Source: Dimargaris cristalligena (taxonomy: Eukaryota > Kickxellomycota > Dimargaritomycetes > Dimargaritales > Dimargaritaceae). From it: a stretch of DNA of 24,987 nucleotides. The notes below the pieces were generated by a model. That model did no database searches. It was not told the DNA's origin and was given only the letters and a program-made list of their open reading frames with translations. Position numbers and translations under genes: made by a program. Positions 9,414 to 16,722 of the stretch are shown piece by piece. The stretch spans positions 1 to 24,987 of the forward strand of contig JANBQC010000421.1 in NCBI GenBank assembly GCA_027576995.1, written 5' to 3'. Within the stretch, counting starts at the first letter, position 1. Every line of letters begins with the position of its first letter.

Positions 9414-10137
9414 TGGGGCCAACCTTGAGTATATGTAGTATTGTAAAGTGGATAAGCTATACGGTGGTGGTAAGCATGAAAAGTAGTTGCCGATAGTGCG
9501 TGGCGGTCACAAGCAAAGAAAGAGACTGAGTTAAGGAAGAAAATACATGCCGTATTGGTCAAGTTCCTCGGTTTCTGAAATATTTCTTGGCTTGGTATAG
9601 GAAGCCAGCGGAGGTAACACACACACGTATCGTAATCAATAGAAGTGATGTTTTACGTCACCCTCGCTCTATATGGGTGATTATTTCGACCAGGCGATTT
9701 AAATTTGTCCCGCCCGTGGCTTGGAATGATTGAGCGAAGCGAGTCGCATGCATCCGAAATATAAAGCGAGGCTCGCCCTATTTATATTCAGCGAGCGCAT
9801 TGAGCACCAAAGACACGCCGCATTTACGCTTGGCCCACTGTGACTACGGATGGGCAGCCGCATACTGCCACAGTGGCAACTAATTATACTAGCTGGTGGA
9901 CTTTCGGATAAAGCCCACCAGAGACAGAAACACCTCCATGGTTGCGCCTTTACCACTCTTTGGCCCATCCACCCATCCATTCGATATTTATCCGTTGCCG
10001 ACTCTTTACGAGCATCAATCCATCGTTTTCGCACCAGCAGTCCCAATTAGACCTTGATAGATAATTTCCCGTCAGCTGTCGCTTCACTACCTCACCACCT
10101 GGGCCGTGTTGACTTGCGGGACCACCCTGCTATTACA
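9414..10137. promoter_or_regulatory. Divergent promoter region, SNARE / RNF220-like gene
   Basis: A 0.7 kb gap between diverging genes. TTACGTCA at 9653-9660 matches the core recognised by ATF/CREB-type bZIP factors. Positions 9720-9800 hold several short GCGAG/CTCGC motifs in both orientations around ATATAAAG. A 115-codon open frame on the minus strand (9699-10046) is Cys- and Trp-rich without any recognisable pattern, and I do not treat it as a gene. Confidence 0.4.
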
Positions 10138-12034
10138 ATGGAGCTCAACCCAACCTTAAACTACAGCCATTCGAACGAATCGACCCCACCTCAGCGAGCC
10201 GATAACGACTCCCCTGCTATAACACCAATGACCGCTATTTCTGGCCCCGATACCAGCATTGCTATGGGGCAATGGCAACCCATACCCGCACCGGCTTCAG
10301 CAACCCGCCAGTCCTCACCTAAGTAAGTCCGTCTCCCTTTTTACATACAGTCGCTAGCCCAGCCGACACTTCACCAGCCCAATTGATAAGGCAGTCTGTA
10401 TCAATGAACAATTTGGCTGTATGGATACAAATGCCAAAGGAACAAATTCCGAGTGGGACGGCGGCAACGCAGTACCCATGGGAACCGAAATCCAATTCAA
10501 GGGCCCGATTTATACCTCGACTTTAGCTGTTTTTTTTTCTGGCATTTGGAATCCCCCTACCCCCTTGTTGTCCAACCCTAGCTCCCCCTAAATACTGCTT
10601 CTGCTTTAACTAATTTGCGCATTGGGAATCCGCCACTGTCTATCGTTTCTCTCTATCCAATCCTGCTCTGATAGACCCGATCCTCAGCTAGTCCCACCTC
10701 GTCTAATTGTCGCTTTAGGTTACCCCGATTCCACCGCCCGACCACCGACCCCACCAACCCCTGAACCTAACAATGTGCATCCATTTACTTTCCCGAACCC
10801 CGAATCCAGCCCCCCTTCATACGCCCCCTCCACTGTATCCGTCTCTAGTGTATCCACCGAATCCTATTCCGTGACCGACAACCCCTTCGCTCCCACGACA
10901 CTTGAGCGCCGTCCTACCCGCCAGACAGCTACAATGACTCAACAGCTCGAAACAGCCGATACGGTCTCGACCAGTCCTATCCCCACTCCTACCAGCCAAG
11001 GTAAACGGCCCGTGGGCCGGCCCCGCAAAAGACCTCTGCCCCCTACCTCCCTAGAATCAATTGCGGACGGCGAATTCCCCGCCCCTGTCACACCCACCCG
11101 CCGACGTGGTCGCCCCCCAGGGACAACCCGCACCTCGACCATCACGCCCGTGGTTCGAGGCAAGCGCCGGGGCCGACCCCCTCGCTCCGCTTCCCAACGA
11201 CCTAATCCAACCCCACGATCTGATCCAACCACCACGAGCCCGTCCTCAACTGATGATTGTTTCATGTGCGGCCAGCCGCTACCCACCGACATGGATGAAA
11301 TCAACCACCATATTGACATGTGCCTAGGACGCCAGAACAATGGTATTGATCCTTCGTCACCATCGTCTTCCAGCGTCAGCAATCCTAGTGAATTGGCAGC
11401 CCCCGCTCCTTCCAATTTTGTATCCTATACCTGGGCCGGTGAGACTAGAATCCGAGCCTCTGCTTTACTACAGACCAGCCCGGCGGTACTGGCATCAGGA
11501 CCTATGGTATCCATGCGTAAGCACCAGGACATCGAGGGTGATCTCGATATTGACGAAGAGGAGCTGAAGGCGTTCGGGGAGGCACAGTACACGGATGTTG
11601 ACATTCAGCGCCTAATGCGGTCGAAGCGCCCCGTTTCTACTCCATCAGCTCGCCCCTTGGGCTCTCGGCCCGAGCCATTGCAGGTCCAGGCCCAGACTCC
11701 TCAGTTTGAATATAGCGCCCAGCCCCCCGCGACCCCCTCCTCACCACCCCCCGAGTATGATCAGAATACCTCTATGAATCCCCCCTCCGTCGGTTTGGAC
11801 GCCCAGATCATTATCGAGTCCCTCAAAAATCGCATTCGGGAACAAGAGGACTTGGTCCAGACAGTAAAGACATGCCTTATTTGTATGGAGGCCTACCAGA
11901 CTCCGCTGGTATCTACCATTTGCTGGCACGTTCACTGTGAACAGTGCTGGCTACATACCCTGGGGGTTAAGAAGTTATGTCCCCAGTGCCAAGTCATCAC
12001 CCAACCCACCGACCTGCGCCGCATTTACCTCTAA
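10138..12034 (+). CDS. RNF220-like RING E3 ubiquitin ligase with AT-hooks
   Basis: Preferred model: exons 10138-10322 and 10675-12034 (514 aa), donor GTAAGT, acceptor CTGATAG, phase agreeing. A third exon inside the intron (about 10373-10470) cannot be ruled out. The C-terminus is a near signature match to RNF220: a C3HC4-type RING from CLICMEAYQTP through CWHVHCEQCWLHTLG and KKLCPQC to the exact ending DLRRIYL. Also shared are the YTWAGETRIRASALL segment, the acidic DLDIDEEE...QYTDVDI stretch and a short helix before the RING. A C2HC zinc-finger-like motif (C257, C260, H274, C278) precedes these. Animal RNF220 ubiquitinates nuclear targets such as Sin3B and stabilises beta-catenin; fungal targets are unknown. 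Three GRP-core AT-hooks (about 175-180, 205-210 and 226-231) suggest binding to the minor groove of AT-rich DNA. The remaining N-terminal part is Pro/Ser/Thr-rich and probably disordered. Confidence 0.92.
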
Positions 12035-12597
12035 ATCGGACCAACACCACCCTTCCCTTGTATTTGGAAACCCCCCAAACTTGGCCCCCTTATGGGTATC
12101 GAAATATCGGTAGGAGATAGTGTCTACATGATGAACCTGTTATTTTGTGGCACCGGTCTTAATGTTGGTTATACTGACCCGCGACTCGCCAACACTATTC
12201 CGACTTTCATTGATTAGCCGCTAATTAATGTTTGGTGCTCTGCCTTTGTGTATTTGTATTCCCTCCAATGATTTTCAGCGCTACTTGTTGATGCCTCTTC
12301 GGGTTGTTTTTTCTTCGGATAGAATCACTAATGAATAACTATGTGTATAAATTTATTACATTTCGCGATGGTTTACAGTGTGGCAAGTTGGTATTACTAA
12401 GAAGAAAATGGTGAATGGAATGTCGCTACATAACGTGGTATCCAGTGGGGTAGTAGAAGGAAGAAACCACCAAGGACTACGCTACTTTACTATTTTTGGC
12501 GTATTCGTTTCTGGGGAATCGGGGGAAATAATATTACAAATGAAGCAGCGGAGCGGGGGTGTTGGAGAAGGCTAGTATCTACCAGATATGAGCAGTG
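12035..12597. other. Convergent 3' region
   Basis: Lies between the RNF220-like gene (+) and the unrecognised gene (-). TTTATT at 12352-12357 reads AATAAA on the minus strand and suits the unrecognised gene. The plus-strand open frame at 12378-12575 begins with GTG and looks like nothing known, so no gene is called. Confidence 0.45.
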
Positions 12598-13440
12598 TTA
12601 ATATTGGTCCAAAATTTTTTGCAAGGCGGCGCTTCTACATATGGTTTATGGGTAAATAAGGGTATGGCGATATTTGAAATATGGGGTTAGTAGGTACATT
12701 GGGTTAGAAGCTCTTTCGATCAAGGTTAGAGTAAAATCAGCGGAGAACCAGATGTAGCCTATAGTATTAGAAAGCAGGTAGTTAGGGCCCAGATAATTTT
12801 AGGATATTTCTTACCTATTGACCAAGCGCGTGGCCATCTCGTCAAGATTGGCTAGCGTGTCCGCCAGGTCCATCTGCCCCGGACTTGCACTTAACCCAGC
12901 TTCACTGGGGTCTATGGGGCCGGCCTCGGTTACCATTGAGGGTCCCCGGCGTGGGGTCTCTTCGGCGAATATACCGCGCACCAAAAGGGTACGCTCCCCC
13001 GCCGGGGTTCGCCGGGCCGCCTGAAAATGGGCCAACGAACGGGCCGGGTCCAGACTGCCGTTGGTCAAGGCGCGCTGGGGGGCAGTGGCGGCTTCCCGCC
13101 GGCCCGATGGGGGGGGACCGCCCCCCACTCCACCACTAACCGTGGGACTGAGCGGTGGCGCCGGCTGTTCAGCGGACCCACCCTCGTTAGTGGGATCTGT
13201 GGCCAATTGTGCGGGAAATTCGCATTCGGTGGGCTGGAAATGGCTGGACGAGGACCGGAAGCGTTCGACCCCATCCCCATCGTGGTTTAGGTAGAGGTCA
13301 ATGGCGGTCACGGACTCGGCAAACGGGTCGGGCTCGGGATCATCGGCGAAAACGTAATGTACATTGGGGTAGTAAAAGGACCGGTCCACTGCGTCCTGGA
13401 CGATGACCAGGCTGGGGAGTGTTTCCTTGGTGGGACCCAT
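12598..13440 (-). CDS. Unrecognised 220-aa protein, 2 exons
   Basis: I do not recognise this gene. Exon 1 is 13440-12815, ending in a textbook donor AG|GTAAGA that also creates an in-frame TAA if unspliced. Preferred exon 2 is 12634-12598 after a 180-nt intron, which extends a C-terminal amphipathic helix with SAALQKILDQY. A nearer acceptor at 12759 would instead end the protein with LHLVLR. The first 55 residues look ordered: hydrophobic VIVQDAVDR, then YYPNVHYVFADDPEPDPF and an acidic tail. The middle (about 75-185) is Pro/Ala/Gly-rich and probably disordered. The last 30 residues form a helix with Leu spacing that suggests oligomerisation or a binding partner. P-N-x-x-Y-V-F-x-D-D loosely recalls the Atg31 autophagy scaffold, but the match is short and I would not name it on that basis. 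It shares a divergent promoter with TMCO1. Confidence 0.6.
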
Positions 13441-13858
13441 ATGGCCGTGGCAGCTGGGGAGGACGTAATGTGAAGTCAGGGTAGGATAGACTGGCGGGAG
13501 ATATTCAGGGTGGCAGAGCGGACGTGGAGTTCAGTGGAGAAAGTGGAGGAATGGTCGAGGTACAAGAGAGGTAGTACTAGTCGTCTCATCCGCCTTGAGC
13601 TAACGAAGAATGACTATTGCGGATTGTTGATGGGGAGTTAATTGGCTCCAGAAGTGAATTGAGAGACCCTGTCCGACAAACCCTACTTACCCATCTGCTT
13701 ATTTCTTCCCCCTATACTCTGACTTGTGTTTCATTCTTCTTTACTTCCTAATATTGGTTGGATTCGAATTTTATCCGCGGACACCTTATCTAACCCCCCT
13801 CCTCTCCCCAAATTGCTTCCGCTCGTCCCGCCCTCACTATCCCTAAAAGCCACCCAAA
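13441..13858. promoter_or_regulatory. Divergent promoter region, unrecognised gene / TMCO1
   Basis: A 418-base gap between diverging genes. The TMCO1 side (13680-13858) is strongly pyrimidine-rich and ends in CACCCAAAATG, a typical fungal leader. ACGTAA at 13462-13467, upstream of the unrecognised gene, reads TTACGT on the minus strand, resembling the bZIP-type core seen at 9653, but with only one match it may be chance. No open frame of interest. Confidence 0.4.
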
Positions 13859-14410
13859 ATGCTAGGTAGTATGCTCGTTGTCCTACTCTTCGCCGTTGGC
13901 AATTCCGCCCTGGCCGAGTACATGGGCTACCGTCTTGTCTATAGCACCGAAGACTACCAATTCTTAAAGGAGAGTCTGGCCCGGACCCAGAAGCGCCTCG
14001 CCCAAGAGGAGGATAACGATTCCGGCACAGGCAACCCCAAACGGCGGGAACGTCGGCTCGAAGAACTCCGCAAACAAATCAAGACCAACCAATCGCGCGC
14101 CAGCGGAATGACGATGCGTCTGTCGCTCATGACCGCCGCGCTGCAGATTGCCGCCTTTTACGTGTTGGGCTCCGTGCTTCTGCCGGGGGTCACAGTGGCT
14201 AAATTGCCCTTTGAGCCCTTCGGTCTGGTCCAAGGGCTCTCCCATCGTGGCCTGGAAGGGGATAACCCCACCGACTGCTCGCCCGTGTTCCTCTTTGTTG
14301 TTGCGTCGCTCTTCACCAAAGCGGCTATTCAGCGCTATTTCAACCTCAGCATCCGCCAGGCTTCGGCCTTTGCCGCTGCTTTTGAGCAAGCCAAGGAAAC
14401 CTCGCTTTAA
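13859..14410 (+). CDS. TMCO1: TMCO1-like ER membrane protein
   Basis: This intronless 183-aa protein has the full architecture of TMCO1, an Oxa1-superfamily ER protein: an N-terminal membrane helix (about 3-22), the conserved YRLVYSTEDY-like segment, a long charged coiled coil (about 35-80), a second hydrophobic segment (about 85-110), then the family core VAKLPFEP, LVQGLSHRGLEGD, and DCSPVFLFVVASL, followed by a last hydrophobic helix. TMCO1 is part of the multipass translocon that helps insert membrane proteins at the Sec61 channel; it has also been described as an ER calcium-leak channel opened by overload. Its length equals that of the classical human form (188 aa). The gene lies head to head with the unrecognised gene and tail to tail with bL28m. 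AATAAA at 14595-14600 is a plausible poly(A) signal. Confidence 0.95.
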   Translation: MLGSMLVVLLFAVGNSALAEYMGYRLVYSTEDYQFLKESLARTQKRLAQEEDNDSGTGNPKRRERRLEELRKQIKTNQSRASGMTMRLSLMTAALQIAAFYVLGSVLLPGVTVAKLPFEPFGLVQGLSHRGLEGDNPTDCSPVFLFVVASLFTKAAIQRYFNLSIRQASAFAAAFEQAKETSL

Positions 14411-14828
14411 TCTCAGAGGACCTTCCTTATACATGTTGGATGAATCGGAGAAGCAGGAGCAGACTCGTAGTTTCCATCAAGTGTCGGGACTAGATACTGA
14501 TCAGGCTGGCTTTTACAGCCATACGAAGGTTTAAGAACACTACTATTGTATCTGCCTATGAGTTTTATTGGAATCTTAAAAGAACGAAAAATATAATAAA
14601 TTTATAAAAGTAGCGGTCCTGGCAATCCCCCGTCCTCTTCTGGTCGGTATTATCTACGATCTGAGATGGGTAGTATTTAATATAGAGAATCGCAAGGGGT
14701 GGCTAGGTAAGCGTGGTTTTGGCCAATTATCGCAGGATCAAAATACCCTCGACCAGACTCTGAAATCATACATACCCGCGGAGACGACGGTGGAGTGGGC
14801 AATCCCAGGACGGAGATTGGGAAGGGTA
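14411..14828. other. Convergent 3' region, TMCO1 / bL28m
   Basis: Contains opposed poly(A) signals: AATAAA at 14595-14600 for TMCO1, and TTTATT at 14564-14569, which is AATAAA on the minus strand and could serve bL28m. The two signals cross, so the transcripts would overlap by their tails. A 33-codon ATG frame from 14433 has no recognisable product. Confidence 0.45.
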
Positions 14829-15197
14829 TTAGATAGCCGGGGTCTCGGGCGTGGCCGGCTGGGTCTTAATGATTTGTTTTATGCGGGCCTTGAGTTTTAG
14901 GCCAGCCTCGCTGGCGATATTTTTACTCTTGGTGTGGAGCAGATAATTGTCCAGACCTCCCTTTTTGTCGACAGTGCGTAACAGGTGGGTGGTGACCCGG
15001 ATCCGGATAGATTCGTTGAGGATCTTCGAGTAAAGGCTGGCCCATTGTACGTTGGGCTTCCAGGTTCGGCGGGTTTTGGAGTCCCAATTGGGGGCGATCC
15101 GGTTACCGAAACCGATCTGGCGGCCACCGAACAGACTAATGGCGGCTACTTTGGGTACTTTGCGGCCAATGTGGGCCAGGCGGCGGAGAGATAGCAT
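14829..15197 (-). CDS. Mitochondrial ribosomal protein bL28m
   Basis: A single-exon 122-aa protein of the bacterial-type L28 family, a component of the large mitoribosomal subunit. The family features are in order: ISLFGGRQIGFGN, where bacterial L28 has a comparable Gly-rich strand, then TRRTWKPNVQW, the LYSKILNESIRIRVTTHLLRT stretch (shown here in part as ILNESIRIRV), and KKGGLDNYLL, which corresponds to the conserved turn before the C-terminal helix. The extreme C-terminus after KARIKQI is a short low-complexity tail. The first 15 or so residues (MLSLRRLAHIGRK) are basic and hydrophobic and may serve in mitochondrial import. The yeast counterpart is named MRPL24 and the human one MRPL28; I leave the symbol blank because naming differs between groups. 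The ATG start is the only one that precedes the conserved core. Confidence 0.93.
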   Translation of the reverse strand: MLSLRRLAHIGRKVPKVAAISLFGGRQIGFGNRIAPNWDSKTRRTWKPNVQWASLYSKILNESIRIRVTTHLLRTVDKKGGLDNYLLHTKSKNIASEAGLKLKARIKQIIKTQPATPETPAI

Positions 15198-15737
15198 TGT
15201 GGTACGGCTGAAGTGGCGTGTATGCGGGGGGGAAAAGGGGATAAGAATGCTAGGTACTGTGTGCTAAAGGAATGAGACAGGTTGTAGGAGCGCCCTGATC
15301 ATAGAGAGAAAGAGGGTCGAATAAACCCGGGTAAGGCTTGGAGAGGGGGAAGGAAGATTGAGTGGGGGGATCCTACTGGACCAAGAAGCCTGCTTTCTGT
15401 GTGGTTTGTCCACCCCACTACTCCTACTACTACTAATTAATGTGTCTGGGGGGGGGGGAGCAAGGAAAAGGACTAGGAATTGGTGGCTGGCTATACCACC
15501 ACAACATTAGTCCCTTCTTTGGAGGCGCCGATAGGAGGGGTAATGGCCGCTGCCTGTTTCGGAACCTTCAGTGCTTATTCTGCCTCGAACATTTTGGTAC
15601 AATCTTAACTTCTTTGTCTTCATCTAGTCTTCTCTTTGGAACGCCCTGCTGACGGTGACCCAGTGCCAGTGTGTTTATCCGCCACCCCCTCCTTTACCAT
15701 TTCCTGAATATATCCCTTTATACTCTATCCCTGAACC
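15198..15737. promoter_or_regulatory. Divergent promoter region, bL28m / EMC7
   Basis: A 540-base gap between diverging genes. It holds an 11-base G run (15448-15458), a short CTA triplet repeat just before it, and a pyrimidine-rich leader ending at the EMC7 start. The sequence CTTTATACTCTA just upstream of the EMC7 ATG is too close to act as a usual TATA box. I see no gene here; open frames start at non-consensus positions. Confidence 0.4.
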
Positions 15738-16722
15738 ATGCGTGTCCTGCCGGCCCTCGCTACTCTAGCCAGTCTGCTGCTCCCCACCGCCCTAGCCTTC
15801 CAGGTCGAGGGTGTGTTAGTCCCCAGCGCTTCCCTGCCTGACCCACTGACCATAGGCCCCGCTACCCGCGTCTTGGTCGATGGAGGCCGACAGTCCACCT
15901 GGCTTCGGCAAGATGGCCGCTTCGAGATTTTCGTACCTGTTGGCACCTGGCTTATGGAAATTGAATCGAAAGACTATATCTTTCCCAAAGTAAGTTGGTC
16001 TCCACCCCGTAAATACCTAGGATGCCTCCTACCAAAACACCCGGCTCTGGCTGCATTGTGCCCAAGGAGCCCGGTGAACTCCACGCCATTCCCTTGGATT
16101 CGGGATATCCCTCGTACGTACACACACGCGCGCGCGTGTACGCTCGTTTTTTCCCGCCGTTTAATAACCCCATAACCTTCTATCCCCACCATCCAACCGT
16201 ACATTGTTTGTTAATGAACGGTTTCCAATTCTGAATCTTCCGCTACCACCTACCCGCCGCTTTCCGGGAACAACTGCCACTGGTGCACCAAATCAACCAC
16301 CCTAGTACCAGATCCAAGTATCCGCCGATGCAGAGGGTCGCGAATCAGTCACTACCATGACTCTCGTTCCCGGTCAGCAGTGGGACTCCACTAATGCCAA
16401 AATCGTCAAACACCCTCTGGAAATTTCGCCTTTGGTCAAAATGGATTTCTTTACCCCCCGCGAATCATTTAATATCTTAAGCATGTTTGCCAGTCCCTAC
16501 ATGCTGATGATGGGGGTAACCGTTCTAATGATGTTTGTCATGCCTAAGCTGCAGGCGGGTTTGGATCCCGAAGGTAAACAGGAGTTGGAGGCAGAGACGA
16601 GTAAGATGCACAAACAAATGAATAGTCTCCAGACCCCCGACTTTGCCGCTTCATTGGCTAACTGGATGTCCCCTGCCCCCGCTAACCCCCCCAAGTCCCA
16701 GGCTTCATCGAAAAGAAAATAA
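15738..16722 (+). CDS. EMC7: ER membrane complex subunit 7, 2 exons
   Basis: Exons are 15738-15989 and 16306-16722 (222 aa), with donor GTAAGT and acceptor CCCTAG. An alternative acceptor six bases on (TACCAG) would drop two residues (YQ); I prefer the first because Y-x-I-x-V suits the family better. EMC7 is a lumenal/membrane subunit of the EMC, which inserts tail-anchored and multipass proteins in the ER. A cleavable signal peptide (about 1-20, ending ALA) precedes a beta-sandwich domain with FQVEGVL, WLRQDGRFEIFVPVGTW and DYIFPK. After the splice come TMTLVP and the segment MDFFTPRESFNILSM, corresponding to the family's FxxRESW-type stretch, then a membrane helix rich in Met (about 132-152) ending FVMPKL, and a cytosolic helix. 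The tail is Pro/Ser/Lys-rich. AATAAA at 16854-16859 suits the 3' end. Confidence 0.9.
16113..16143. other. Strict alternating purine-pyrimidine tract in EMC7 intron
   Basis: Thirty-one bases alternate pyrimidine and purine without a break, passing from CA/TG steps into a (CG) core. Positions 16124-16139 form a perfect 16-bp palindrome with a CGCGCGCGCG centre. Such tracts can adopt left-handed Z-DNA under negative supercoiling. It lies within the EMC7 intron. Confidence 0.7.

Noticed and set aside
9411..9422. Upstream start adding three residues to the SNARE
   Set aside because: The codon is TTG, not ATG; the ATG at 9413 encoding MDSKL is the natural start.
9699..10046. 115-codon minus-strand frame between the SNARE and RNF220-like genes
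   Set aside because: It lies in a divergent promoter, is rich in Cys, Trp and Met without order, and resembles no protein I know.
16022..16120. Protein-like frame (MPPTKTPGSGCIVPKEPGEL...) inside the EMC7 intron
   Set aside because: Inserting it as a cassette exon breaks the EMC7 frame or brings a stop, and the direct splice gives a normal family sequence. It may be chance.
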